This document shows positions 12,303 through 23,850 of a DNA stretch of 64,000 nt, piece by piece. Origin of the DNA: Papiliotrema nemorosa (taxonomy: Eukaryota; Basidiomycota; Tremellomycetes; Tremellales; Rhynchogastremaceae). Each line of letters begins with the position of its first letter. Positions within the stretch are counted from its first letter, which is position 1. The notes beneath the pieces were generated by a model, which did not search any database, had not been told where the DNA came from, and worked only from the letters and a program-made list of their open reading frames with translations. The translations under genes were made by a program, and so were the position numbers. Location: NCBI GenBank assembly GCA_032158125.1, contig JASKOT010000010.1:1-64000 (forward strand), written 5' to 3'.

Positions 12303-14431
12303 TTAGAACATCTGCCTGTTTCGCATTTCGACGGGAAGGAAGATCATGACGAAAGCACCTGTTCGTCAGCAGCGCCCGTATGATCATCCATCGAACGACG
12401 CCGGAAATGTAACTCGACTCACTAAGCCAAATTCCACCAGCACCCAGCCACAGGATACCAGAGCTCTTGGAGGCCAAGTAGGCTTGACCAGCAAAGGGGG
12501 CGACGATACCGGCCAATCGACCGAGACATGACAACATTCCACTTGCGCTGCCTCTGTAGCTGGTATCGAACAGCTCGGGGGCCGAGGCGTACAAGACGGC
12601 ATTGAAGTACTGTCTGTAAGTTGCTGTTCAACGAGAGTCAGCTTACTGTCTGCATGACGTATTCCATGGCGTTGAGTCCAACGTATCCCGCGGTAGTCTT
12701 GACTTGGGTGTACATTGCCATGGACAAACCTTGCAAAACGGCCGACAAGACCAAAGACCATTTTCGGCCAACAAGTGGTAGTTGGACAGAGAAGAGACCA
12801 AGAATGGCACCGATGATACCGGGAAGGTAGATGTAGATGTATTGTCGGTAAGTCTCGGTGACTGTTCCTTGACCGCTGTCGACGTTGTTTCGGAGTAGTA
12901 TGATGGGCAAGAAGCTACCAGCCAGGTTGAATGACCTAGTTATTAGTGTGGATCCTCATTCCTGTCTCGGTCTAAGGGAGAGCATACCAGTAGTCACCCT
13001 GTCGAATGAGTGTACATCACAATGGCACCGAGGGGAGGACTCACCATGTAAGCAATGGCGAGCAAGACGAAGATGAAAAGCTGCAGTCGGTTCAAGAACA
13101 ATCCCTTCAAATGTCGGAAGCTATTGGCGAAACCCCTGATGACCCTCGTGATGAGCTGTCCGTGAGACAAAGGTCCAGTCTCGTAGTGCGCCTCATCGGA
13201 AGTCTGGTCGATCTGAGCAAACTGAGCTACAGTCAAAGTCGGTGCTGGAGCCCCGTTGAATCGGGCAATGTTGTGCAAGACATCGATCGCCTCTTGCTCT
13301 CGACCTTTACTGAGGAGGAACTTGGGCGATTCGTGGAATTTGAAAACGAAGAATCGGAGGAAGAACACGGTGAGGGTCATACAACCCAAGACGATGACGG
13401 TGTATCGCCAACCCATGTTGCTGCCAACGGTGCAGCACGCTTCGCCCGCTTCGAGGAGATCGCTGCGACAAGATTTAAGCTTGACATCGCATCGGTATTT
13501 GGCGGCGGTTCCAAAGGCGATGGCACTGGCCACCACCACACCGACTGGCTGCCAGAGGGAGAGGAGGGTGATGAGGTTTCGCCTGGATTGCGGCATGAAC
13601 TCGAGGGCGATAGTAGCATCGATGGGGATGTTGCCGCCCAAGCCAATGCTCGCTTCGCATTAGCGATTTTGTGCATGTCGACTTTGTGAATTATCCACCA
13701 CTCACCAAGAAAGTAGACACCGCAAATCGCTCCATAGTTGAACTTTACAGCAGCCTAAAGGTCAGCGCGAAGATTCGTGGTTTGTAGTCGCGAAGATGCA
13801 ACGCACAAGGAACATGCCGAATACAGAACAGATGAGACAGGTGAGGTTGAACGCCCATCTCCTTCCGATAATATCGATCAACAATCCAAAACCGAGGGCA
13901 CCGATCGCCAGACCAGCATTGGCACACGACCAGATAATACCCTGCTTGCCTTCGGGTACATCCATCTCTTGGCTGTTGATCAGTGGGAGATATCGAGGTC
14001 AAAAGGGAAAGGCACATACAAAATTGCACTGGCAATCAATCCTACACCTTGAGCCCAGGCGAGATCGAGAAAGTAGCCGAAACCACACAAGAACCAAATG
14101 CAGTATTGGTACTTTCCGAAACCAAACTTGTCGAGCTCGCTATCTCGTCAGCCAATGTTTACCCGACTAGGACTCGTACCACTCACGCATTGATGAGGGC
14201 AGCTTTTCGCTCAAAGGTGGTCAATTTTCGAGCTACATCACCCTTGATGATTGCTGCAGCTCCACCAGACACTCCGGCCTCGTGCAAGATGGCATGCCCA
14301 TCAACGACCGGAGCTTGGGCGGAAGGCAAATCTTTCTCGTCTCGAGCGGAAGCAGGAATAAAGTCATCCGAGTTGGCAGTGACCAACGCTGGGACGTCTC
14401 GTTGCTTCTCGTACTGCGAAGGAACAGACAT
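12303..14431 (-). CDS. Major facilitator superfamily transporter (SVOP/sugar-transporter-like)
   Basis: Twelve-helix-type secondary transporter of the plasma or vacuolar membrane. The substrate cannot be told from sequence. A hydrophilic N-terminus (MSVPSQYEKQRDV) precedes the first helices. The MFS-type loop GGNIPIDATIALEFMPQSRR, the helix LITLLSLWQPVGVVVASAI, and a long central loop with ESPKFLLSKGREQEA are clear. This pattern is typical of the SV2/SVOP-like branch of the sugar-porter superfamily. Several introns split the gene. The last removes GTGAGTCGAG...CTGACGAACAG, so the protein ends FLPVEMRNRQMF at a TAA (12303-12305). I prefer the ATG at 14431. It is divergent from the amidase across 1 kb. 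Confidence 0.85.
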
Positions 14432-15433
14432 GATTCTATGCTTGATCGTAGGAGAGCAATCAGCGAAGAGAAGGGGGTAACAAGAAGGAAAACGGGTATT
14501 TGCATTGGACAAATGTTTATGTATGTGTCAGTATGGCCGACTTTCGGCAGATATGAGATTTGCGCCGATCTGAGTGACTTGGCTCATCGATCTCGACAGG
14601 AGCGTCATGTGCATCCAGCAGCGTCTTGTGACGCTGCATTTTGTGCCTGAGAAAGTACAACACGAGTAGGGGGAGGATGAGAGGAGTGGTTGAGGAGAGA
14701 TACGAGATAACAGGGTAGCAGGTGACAAACAGATTACCTCCTCCCTTTCTCTCTGCCAAGCGAGTCGGGGGAAAACCTCGACCTCGTCGGGCTACCGGGG
14801 CATGCGATTCAGACATAATCAGGGCAGGAGGAGGGACCGAGGCATCGTCAGCTTTCGGGTATCTGGGGCGAAATGCGTGTATACGTCTACGAGGCGCTCT
14901 GGGTCTAACGGCTCTTGCTGGAATCTCTCACTTCGCCAGGGAGAAGAAAAACAAATGCCGGGAAATTCCAGTGGCGTCGACGGATATGTAAAACCTCCTC
15001 TTCATCGCCGATCTCCAACGACCCGGCTCACCATCGAGCAGTAGACACGACCTTTAGAGCGGAGATCACTTTGTACTCCGCGACGCTTGGCCTGTGCAGA
15101 AAAGGATCAATTATCAGACCTCACGTTTCGCATTCGCATTCAGACCGGGGCCATAAGAGCAATAGCGACGCTGTCCACCCCGCTTGCATACCCAAAAGCT
15201 GCCAGCAACCTGCTTCTTGTCAATGATGAGTATCGACAGCGATAGTCTTGCTGCTTCTCATGCACCACCGATGCGCAGTATATAGCATTAAGCTCCCATC
15301 CGGCGGAGATGTCCGACCCATTTATGCGCATAGGCTTCGTTCGGCTATGCGCGCTTGTCGCTTATCGCTGAGCGTCTCGGACAGCTGATTCCATATATGC
15401 GTCGAACAGCGCAGATTGCTGCTGTCAGACGAC
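14432..15433. promoter_or_regulatory. Divergent promoter region between transporter and amidase
   Basis: About 1 kb without a supported gene. It contains GATA-type sites (AGATAA near 14705-14710 and CTTATC at 15361-15366) and a TATATA near 15279-15284. GATA sites beside an amidase and a transporter suggest nitrogen control, but this is inference from motifs that also occur by chance. Confidence 0.4.
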
Positions 15434-17195
15434 ATGAGCGACCCCCCTCCCTTCGCAGATCGAGCAGCCAAGCAGGTCAGACGGCGGGATCAACAGATTC
15501 CGGAAGAGTACCGATATAAACCCTCTTCAGTGTCTCCTACTCCCTCCCAATTCTACCGGCAAGTTCTCAACCCCCGACAGGTCGAGATTGTAGAGCTCGA
15601 CGCGACTCATTTGGCTCAATCCATCGCGAGCAAGACATACACCGCGGTCGAGGTCATAGAGGCGTACTTGCATGCTGCATGTGCCGCTCATGCCGGGACC
15701 AACTGCCTTGCCTGGCTCGATCCAGACGCAGCAAGGGAGAGAGCTAGGTGGTTGGATGCCCAGATGGAGAGCAGTGGTCCAGTCGGTCCCTTGCACGGTG
15801 TCCCCATGTCTGTCAAGGGTATGTCATCAGATCGCATAGTTCTGACTACCAGACTTCATGTGCGTTGAAGGTTTCACCCAGACCTCGGGGCACCTTTCAT
15901 CGTTGACGACGCCGGACAAGGACGCCGATATGACGGCCATCTTTCGACAAGCTGGGGTCGTCTTTTATGCCAAGACTACCCAACCTCAATCCATCATGCA
16001 TCTCGAAACGTCCAATTTCTACGGAACGACCACCAACCCCTTCAACCGTAACTTGACCTGTGGAGGCTCATCAGGCGGTGAAGGAGCTTTGGTTGCAAGT
16101 CACGGTTCTCCGATTGGAATAACTACGGACGTCGGGGGAAGTACTCGAAATCCTGCTGCCTTGTGAGCAAGTTATGTAATCTACCCGCTGATGTTAGCAA
16201 CGGTCTGTGGGGTTTCAAGCCTTCAAGTAAAAGAGTGCCCCGCGATGGAGTCCTAGGGACAACAGCCCTGACACGTATAGCAGGGGCCATCGGGCCAGTA
16301 GCACACTCTCTACAAGATCTCGACCTCTTTTACCGTGTCCTCTTCGCATCGCCGACCTGGAAACACGACGTGAAGCTCGTTCCTCTGGGCTGGCGAGAGG
16401 CGGATAAGAACGGAAAAGGTATCGGGTTTGAAGGGTGGTCAGGATCCGGCAACAAGTTGCGAATAGGAGTCATGTGGGATGATGGGGTCGTCAGACCCGT
16501 CAAGCCTATCCGCAGAGCAATGCAGGCCATGGTGGACAAGTTGAAAGCCCGAAACGATGTCGAAGTGGTCGACTTTCCCGCGGAGCTATTCGAGGAAGCT
16601 TGGAAGTTGACTGTACGTCCTACCGCTTTGTGTTAGACTCCCGCTCATAATTCAGAACGAGCTGTACTACACCGACGGCGGCGCCAATTTGCGACAGGCT
16701 CTTGGCGACGAGCCAATGCGTCCATTGACGGAATGGATCGTGTCCAAGGTATCGGCCTTGACCCGCGAAGAGGTAGAAACACGTATCAGTCGCCGGAATC
16801 AGATCCGCGAATTGTATTTTGACCGCTTCAACGCAGCCAAGTTGGATATCATCCTTACTCCGGCGGGTCCGGCACCTGCTCAACCTATCGGGACGACCAA
16901 ATACTGGTCGTACACCTCTTTTTGGAATCTGCTCGATTGGCCCGCTGCTGTCTTCCCTACAGGACTGCGTGTCTGTGAAGAGGACTCAGAGAAATATCCT
17001 GAACCGAACAACGACGATGAGCGTCATCTGTATTCGACCTGTAAGTGGTACCCACCTTAGAGTGTCTCGCTGATGAAAGACTCTGCTGATGTCGCTGCTG
17101 GATCGCCTATTGGATTGCAGGTCATCGCACCAAGGTGGCAGGATGAGAGGCTTATGGCTGCTTTGGGGTTACTGGAGAATTCCCTGCCGTTGTAG
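15434..17195 (+). CDS. Amidase signature family hydrolase
   Basis: Amidase-signature enzyme (acetamidase / fatty-acid-amide-hydrolase-like) that hydrolyses amides to acid and ammonia. Exact substrate unknown. The catalytic set is present: the lysine in GVPMSVKG, the glycine/serine signature LTCGGSSGGEGALV, and the nucleophile region TTDVGGSTRNPAA. Introns sit inside the lysine loop (15819 to the GTTGAAG acceptor), after NPAA (acceptor before NGLWGFKP), after KLT, and near the C-terminus. The last splice joins YS to ADVAAGSPIGLQVIAPRWQ. The predicted protein of about 550 residues is normal for fungal members. Start MSDPPPFADRAAKQ at 15434, stop 17193-17195. Confidence 0.9.
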
Positions 17196-17347
17196 CGCAT
17201 GACTGGCAAGGAACGATACCCTTGGCTACCAATACACTGCATGCAATTAATTGTAAGATGCAAATGTGTCTCAAGTCATCCAACAAAATCCCACAATTGC
17301 TTTCGCGTGCTTCCCGCGCTTTCTGTACAAATCATCACGCTGGGTGA

Positions 17348-18565
17348 TCACCAGTATGAAGGTCTCTGCTTCTCGGCAACCATTCGTCTCGCAATTTTCT
17401 CGACAGAGGTTAAGTTGTTAAACGCCTCGAGATCTCTTCGAGCATTGACCTGTTGTTCCTCCAACATGCCCTGAGCCCATGACCCCGCCACTCCCGCCAG
17501 CCCTATTGCTCCCTCTCGGCCATGCCTTGCCAGAGTTTCCACGCCCGCTCCAAGGGATTGACGAGTTTCTGCGGAGTCATGCCAGAGCCTGGCGCTGCGT
17601 TGAGCAAGTCCAGCCCCTCCCGCAATCAGAGACTGCGACGCTGACTTCAAAAGATCCTTCGTCCGGAGGAGAGAAGTGGGAGTAGGATCCGTGTCTTGTG
17701 CTAGCGCTCGCTCGGGATATAAGCCCCGAATGGATTCAGCGGTTGGCGCATGAACGCCCGAGCAGAAAAGCCTTGAAACCGGTTCGCCATCTCCGTCTGT
17801 ATCGAAAGGGACGCACACCGTCTTGAGAGATTCGTCTGTGTCAGGCTCGAGCCCTTCAGACTTGCAGGTCACACATTTTCGTTTTGAAGGAAGGTCAATA
17901 AACACGAGGGAGCCTTCTGACTCATCAAGGGATGAGCTCGTGGGCGAATGATCGCCTTCCTTGTCCTTTTCCAAGATGGAATCGGCATCGGAATCAGTGC
18001 AAGTTGGATCCTGTTCATCGAAACGTACTTTGTCCTCCGGCTTCAGCGGCTCGCTCGGGGTAGGGGATAGTTCTCTTGATGTTGGCAATATCAATAGATG
18101 ACTTGCTTCCTCCTCAGGCGGATCACTTGAAGCGCTGTAGAAGCTGTCATGGACATTTGCAGCAGAGTCTTCCAATTGCTCGTTAGATCCTGGAGTGTTT
18201 TCAGCATCAACTCCTCGCTTTGGCGACATGGCTACCTGGAGAGAAGTCACCTCTGACGTCGGTGTAGTGTCGGTTAGGCAGGTTGAAATCCTCCCCTTTT
18301 GGCTCGCGTTCTCTCGTGCGCCTGACCATTCCTGGGAGAAAGCATGTGCGTGTGGCATGAATCGATCCTCCCCGTGCCTCTGTTCCACCGTCTTCATAAA
18401 GTCCTCCAGCGTTGTACCGTCTCTTTCGTAAGCTCCAACGAGACTATACACAAGCGAGGCTATCTTTCTCGTCCTGTTATCCGACCAAAATCCTTCCACC
18501 CCACTTTCTTGCCCGTATCTCCGTGACGCGTAACTGACGATGTCCAAGGCATCATCTGGGTGCAT
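17348..18565 (-). CDS. Unrecognised 405-residue protein
   Basis: One long open frame from MHPDDALDIVSYASRR to a stop at 17348. No family is recognised. An ordered-looking N-terminal segment of about 80 residues is followed by a long acidic Ser/Thr/Pro-rich, probably disordered middle with a CVTCKSEG cysteine pair. The C-terminal segment is Ala/Gly-rich and could be amphipathic helix (LIAGGAGLAQRSARLW, GVETLARHGREGAIGLAG), followed by a basic tail. An alternative model starts upstream at 18884 and splices over 18565 with phase agreement. I regard it as less likely because it would leave only about 34 bp to the next gene's stop. Confidence 0.6.
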   Translation of the reverse strand: MHPDDALDIVSYASRRYGQESGVEGFWSDNRTRKIASLVYSLVGAYERDGTTLEDFMKTVEQRHGEDRFMPHAHAFSQEWSGARENASQKGRISTCLTDTTPTSEVTSLQVAMSPKRGVDAENTPGSNEQLEDSAANVHDSFYSASSDPPEEEASHLLILPTSRELSPTPSEPLKPEDKVRFDEQDPTCTDSDADSILEKDKEGDHSPTSSSLDESEGSLVFIDLPSKRKCVTCKSEGLEPDTDESLKTVCVPFDTDGDGEPVSRLFCSGVHAPTAESIRGLYPERALAQDTDPTPTSLLRTKDLLKSASQSLIAGGAGLAQRSARLWHDSAETRQSLGAGVETLARHGREGAIGLAGVAGSWAQGMLEEQQVNARRDLEAFNNLTSVEKIARRMVAEKQRPSYW

Positions 18566-18918
18566 GTCGTGAATTGGAGTCAGTGGTCAAGTGGAAATGT
18601 AAATGTGAATCGTCTCATCGACTACTCGAGGCGTTTCCGCATTTGCGCATTCTGAGCTGGTCAAGTTTGAAGGAGGCGCTGCGCTCTGAAAGGAGGGATA
18701 GGTGAGCTCGCTTGTCATTGATGTGAGAATATTCTGCAGAGGGTGTATCGAATACATCGAAAGGCGCGCGAAGTGGGCAAGGAGAGTTTGAATTGCTCTG
18801 TGCCGATGTCCCGCATATTGTTTTCAGCTCGTCCGTAACCGAAAACTTCACCTGATGCATGCTTCTAATGTTACAATCTCCCATCTGTATAATGCGGTTT
18901 CATCTTCTTTCTTCTCGA

Positions 18919-19812
18919 TCAGTAGCTTTGATTCCTAACATTCTGAGCCATGACTCCCAAGCACACTTCCGGCACCTCGCTCTCCTCGGGCTCATCCTCG
19001 TCTCCCTTTAGATCCCATCTCTCCTCGGCTTTGCCTTCGACCGGCATGGCAATCAACACGCCTATCGTGACCTGCTCCCCGTCGTCTGGGATCGTCCAAG
19101 CAGGTACAACAGGTGGAAGTGTGACTGCTGTGGCTGTTCTAGCTAATCCTGGTCGATTAGGAGAGGGATGTGCGGCGACATAGGCTGTTAAATCGGGTAG
19201 ACGGGGAGTGAGAAACGGTCGAAGAAACCAAGGTCCTCTGCGTTGAGGCAACAATGTGGCAGGGTCGACGGGTGGTGGTGGAGGTATCTCTGGCGCAGCA
19301 TGGGTCACACATAGAGGCTAAACGGTCAGCTTCTGCTATTAAACGCAGAGAGACTCACGGTGATATCGTCCCATTCCCCCTTTTCCGTCTTTCCCACTTC
19401 CCACGTCTGCCCATCTCTCCACATCTCCGCTTCCCACATCCCGGGCATCGGACCATGTTTCTTCTCCTTTTTGTTCCTGTTATTTCCAAACTGCCTGAAA
19501 CCAAGTGCGGCAGCCGCATCGTCCGGCAAAGGTTGTCCGGCCCGTATAGCTTCTTCCACTCTCCGTTGAAATTGTCTTCTGACGTAGTATGCACGTAATA
19601 GTAATCCTCCAGATATCAAGCCGAGGACTACTATCGTGATGAGAAAGGTGAAGAGGTATAGCGAGGATGATCTAGAGCGGTCAGTATGAGCCAAGAAAAC
19701 ACAGCTTGAATGGATCGGCGATTTGAGATCTGGCAACTCACACTCCTCCCCCTCCAGATCCTACCCAGGTCGTGGCGGCTGGAAAGGCATCAGAGGAAGT
19801 GGAACTCGACAT
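18919..19812 (-). CDS. Unrecognised single-pass membrane protein
   Basis: Begins MSSSTSSDAFPAATTWVGSG, with no cleaved signal peptide. An intron follows the first exon. Exon 2 opens with a hydrophobic helix (LYLFTFLITIVVLGLISGGL) followed by a basic stretch (RAYYVRRQFQRRVEE), a topology suggesting a short lumenal or external N-terminus and a cytoplasmic tail. The tail has a proline run (PEIPPPPPVDPATLLPQRRG) and an acidic, tyrosine-ending C-terminus (NVRNQSY). About 240 residues. I do not recognise the family. An ATTACGTAAT palindrome lies 165 bp upstream of the start. Confidence 0.65.
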
Positions 19813-19976
19813 GTGAGGTACGCGATGGTAGCTCTCCGACCAGCGGGAAATGCGATACTGTCAAAGTATAGAGGTCGAGATATGGTCAAGAAGGTGAATT
19901 CTCTCAAATTGCAGTGTTCACTAACGACGTCGGTCCGGCGAACTAGCAGCGGGCTAAAGGTGATGCCATGTCGCGG

Positions 19977-19986
19977 ATTACGTAAT
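19977..19986. promoter_or_regulatory. ATTACGTAAT palindrome upstream of membrane-protein gene
   Basis: Perfect 10-bp palindrome, the same sequence as at 4081-4090 and 59619-59628. It contains TTACGTAA, a form bound by Yap/CREB-type bZIP factors in other fungi. Role here is inferred. Confidence 0.4.
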
Positions 19987-20118
19987 TACAATATATGCCC
20001 CCGAATCCGGAGACAACGGCCCCCGCGTGGCCCAGCTAGAGTAGAAGTGGAACTGGATGCTACATCTCCTGCGTATAACAATGTCACTCAAGATCTACGT
20101 CGACATGAGGATGCAAGG

Positions 20119-21801
20119 TCAAGGCCACCTGCCTGATGAAATCGAGCGACGCGCTTCACTCTCCGTCGGCAGTCCCAAGAATTTGGAAAGAGACTCCTGT
20201 GAGCCAAGATGATAGGTACTCGCTCTCGATAGCCTCGACCGCTTGTGCTCAGGCTGCGAGGTCTGTGTGGATGACTCTACCGGCTGTGCGATCAGGGGTG
20301 TATACAAATGGAGCTTTAATGACACTCACCTGCGAACTCTGCATGAACCGCGCAGCGTCAAAAGATCCGGCACCCATAAATGGGTCCTCGTCGGTATCAT
20401 CGAGTTTACGCTTGTGGACGTTATCGTTCCCGAACGTCATCGCCGGTCGAAGAGACCATGCTTGTCGCATCCGTGGACCCGCATTTGTTGGCTCGATACT
20501 AGGCGCGGGGGATATGAAGTCGTCCAAGTCCTATCGTAAGCTGAATAATCACATTGTCAGAGGTTACTCAGCTAACCGAACTGGACCTCCGACTTGCATA
20601 CCCACCCATCGAGCTCGTTGCGTATGATGTAGGCTTGGAATTATCCGCATACGCGCCATGCTGGACAGGTTCATCAGCCAGCAGACAAGATTCTTTTGAG
20701 TTGTCCTCCCAATCGGAATACGAAGTGTCGGCATCACCCTCCACGGACTTGGTCGATGTCAAAGAGCTACTGGCCAGACTGCTTGACCCAGGCGAAGGTG
20801 GATCATCGCATGCTTCAGCTGGCAATCAGTTTGGCATGTTAAAGGACCCAGACGAAGCATTACTGATGATATTCATCGCCCTGAGCTGGTCTGCTGTTCT
20901 GAGCTGAAGGTCAACAATCGCCTTGTCATTGCAAGACACAGCAAGACATAGCAACTCACCTTGAGGACAAACTCTACAAACGGTTTTGGTCTTTTGCCAT
21001 CCTTCGAGAGTAAACAGTACCGATACTGTGTCATACTCAACCTTCTCGCTGATCTATCGCTTAGCACGTACATCTGATGGGTGAAGGAGAACTCACTTGG
21101 TCATACGACTCTCAGCTACGATGGACCGATCAGGAAGCGCTCTTTCTCGTCGGAAACGCCCCTTGGTCAGATGTACGACGACCTCGCTGGTTCTCGTATG
21201 CTGTTGGCGAATCTTCAGGTCCATCAGCGTTTCTCCTCGAATCACCCTCAAAATCGTTGTCTCGGCTTGACTCACATTGGAATCTATACGCAGAGCTTGA
21301 CTGTATAATGCTTGACCGTCCGCTACATATTGACGGCTGATTTCCACCAGTTGCCGCTGCAGATTTGCCGCTTTGGCTCCCTTCCCCCGAATTTGTTGCC
21401 AAGCTGTAGCTGCGGTTGGTTGTCCGTCATGCCACCCTTTGACCTCCATATCTTCGTGGAGAAGATTCGCGTGCTTGACAATCATGATCCTGAAAGTCTG
21501 CTCGTCAGTGTAGAAGGCGGAAAGACTGTGGTCGCGGAACACACATCACCGGGTGAGACTAAAACATATGCCTCGCTACGTGGGCTATTGGCAGTCGTGG
21601 CGGGATACATAAGTTCGGCATGCTGAGCTGACATCGTCAGAAAGATGAGGCCGTATGCACATCTGACTGATGACTCACTACAGACCTCACCTGCCGAGTC
21701 GAGGAGAAACACCTGTCCAAATCAGCGAGGTTCAGCAAATGTATCAGGCAGAGGCGACTTGCCTCGTACGCTGGTCGACCTTCTATGATGTGCAGCGGCA
21801 T
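20119..21801 (-). CDS. DUF7918-like protein, array copy A
   Basis: First member (by coordinate) of a four-gene minus-strand array. Function unknown. The N-terminal domain reads MPLHIIEGRPAYE, then SEAYVLVSPGDTFRIMIV, a DG turn (EVKGWHDGQ), a strand ILRVIRGETLMDLKI and the closing block YCLLSKDGKRPKPFVEFVLK. The next exon carries LRTADQLRAMNII followed by a phase-1 intron, the same end and phase as in copies B-D. The C-terminus is disordered, Ser-rich and acidic with a basic HKRSRLSR patch, possibly nuclear, ending SISSGRWP. Exon 1 appears to use a GC donor (GAG then GCAAGT), so the first residues are tentative. This is the most diverged copy and the only one with this long C-terminal region. 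Confidence 0.7.
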
Positions 21802-22196
21802 GGGGACAGGTGGTAGAAAGGCGGTGGGTCAAGATACAAGCGATCTCAAGGCAAGTCTCGGAGAGCTGGAAATCGGTGACACAACAGGTCGAGAAACAAG
21901 GAAGCAGACGGATCGAGGTCAGAAGTCAGGAGTCAGCGGAAGGTCAGGCCGGGCGGAGAGGACAGGCGTGCAGGGCGACAAGGCATTGCGCACGAGCCAT
22001 CTTTCAGCTGATGAATAAAAATGCGGGCGTCCTGGTGTAATGGTATAGGCAAAGTCAAAGCGCTTCTCTGATCAGTCCCTCTGCTTGCGACATCGATGAG
22101 ACGGGTGAAATATGCCATGTTCTCACGACGTAATGTCACGATGTGTCCCTCTCGTCTCTCTCATAGTCGGGTATGCCCTTAAGCTGGGGATCATCA

Positions 22197-23516
22197 TCAT
22201 TCTCCGTCAGAGTCCGGTATCTCAATGGCACTCTCCGGCTCCATCACTTTGGCCTTGAGTTGTCGACGGAGTCGAGTGACTTCATCCTGAAAGTCAATGA
22301 AGACAATGAGCAGCTGAAGAGGTGCTCGCTCACTTCGAGGTACTTGTTTCGCTTTTTCAGTCGGTATCCGGCAGTGGAGCCATCGTCATCCGAGACATAG
22401 ATCGCCTCATCGGTATGCGATGTCCTCTTTCGCTTCTCTGAGGATCGAGGCGGCAGTGTAGATGTTGATCCTCGCACGTTGGGGTCTTCGTTTTCCGGAT
22501 CATCCTTGTCTGCTCACAATGAGCAACTCATTGAGTGTTACAAAGTTACAGCACCTATTATCTTCATGATCTGGAGTTTCTCTTTCGTTCGATACTGAGT
22601 ATGAGTGAGATGCAAACGTTAGGCTTTTGGTGAACTCACGTTCAGCTGAAATCTGTAATAAATAGGCCCCTTGGATGTGAAATGTACCCTGGACTTCGGG
22701 CGAATTTCCGAGATCGTTCCACCTCTAGGTATCAGTTGTGAAAACCTCGTTCAGATGCTGTGAGACCACGCACAATGCGTAAGATGCAATTCTGTCATCA
22801 GTCACCATCCCTTCCTAAAGACACCGCGATGGCTCACTTGGCCTTTGCATCCTGCTCCCAAGCCAAGATCTCGGAGTTGATGGTTGCGGCAGGCAGAGCT
22901 GACTTGGTCTCACGCGTGGAGCCGCGTTCAAGAGTGACTTCGATTGTACCCAATCCAAGTAGAACATCTCCGCTCGACAGGGCGTCGTTTTTGTCCTCCA
23001 CGGTGGGCTAAAGTCAGACTTCACCGACTGCTTGTGCTCACCACACGCCCAAAGGTCAGCGCCTTGGCAACAAGTCTTCCATCACTCATCTCATGAAAAT
23101 GTCGGAAGACTCGTTCAGTTGGGAAAGTCTTCTCCGTAACGGCCTTCGGATCCAGTTTCTTGCCGTCCACGTAGCACTTCAGAAACCAGCAATCATGTTT
23201 GGAGTGAGTAGACAACATTCTGACATGGACTTCGAATTCCTAAAACAGCGTCAGCCATGGTCTGTCGAGCAGGACGCAGACCTACCGTGCCTTCCTTACA
23301 CTCCGCAAAACATCTGGAGAACGGAGGCTCGCCGTCCCGCGCTGGAAGGCTCGTAACTTCGTGCTCCTCTGTGTCTTAGTCTCAAAACAAGGTTGAAAGC
23401 TGGCCCAGATACCTAGACGATCCCCATTGGTAGTTTGGATCCATACCTGGAATTGATCAGACTCTCTGTACCTGAGGACGTACCTCGGCCCGCGCTACCG
23501 TGCCCACGGAGAGCAT
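22197..23516 (-). CDS. DUF7918-like protein, array copy B
   Basis: About 310 residues from nine or ten small exons, start MLSVGTVARAE at 23516. The order of conserved blocks matches copies C and D: VWIQTTNGDRLEEHEV, then PPFSRCFAECKEGTEFEVHV, FLKCYVDGKKL, LGLGTIEVTLERGSTR, GPIYYRFQLN, then YRTKEKLQIMKII with a phase-1 intron straight after. These blocks resemble the fungal DUF7918 domain. The C-terminus carries a basic stretch (RSSEKRKRTSH), an acidic stretch (YVSDDDGS) and a short coiled-coil-like segment (DEVTRLRRQLKAKV), then an acidic end. Several stop codons met in the raw sequence fall inside introns with good GTGAGT/CTGAC/AG signals, so I see no break. Function unknown. Confidence 0.75.
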
Positions 23517-23850
23517 GTCGATACGGCCACTAGCGATGCAGTCCAAACGGTCAAGCTGTGTAATCAAGAAAAAGAATAAGAAAGAGGAGGAGGACGAGGC
23601 AGAAGAAGAAGAAAGGTCAATATGTGTGGTGCGTCGCAGGTATGACTAGACCTTGATGGGTTTCGGAGGTCGCCCATCAGAGAAGCCGCATTGATCTCCC
23701 TCTTTCTTCCCAGGACAGGACGACGCGCTCAACGCGCGATCACTACTTCCCTCAATGATGATCCATCTGACGATAGGCTGCTTGTGCATACACAGGCGGA
23801 CGAGGGCAAAACGAGGACCTTTACTCTTGCGGTACGATTACATCTAAAGC

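Noticed and set aside
18615..18884. 89-codon frame as a separate gene or first exon of the 17348-18565 gene
   Set aside because: A phase-compatible splice exists, but it would leave about 34 bp to the neighbouring stop. Kept only as an alternative.
22021..22090. tRNA-like A-box sequence (TGGTGTAATGGTATAGG)
   Set aside because: There is no B-box (GGTTCGA-like) at the right distance and no cloverleaf pairing that I can form.
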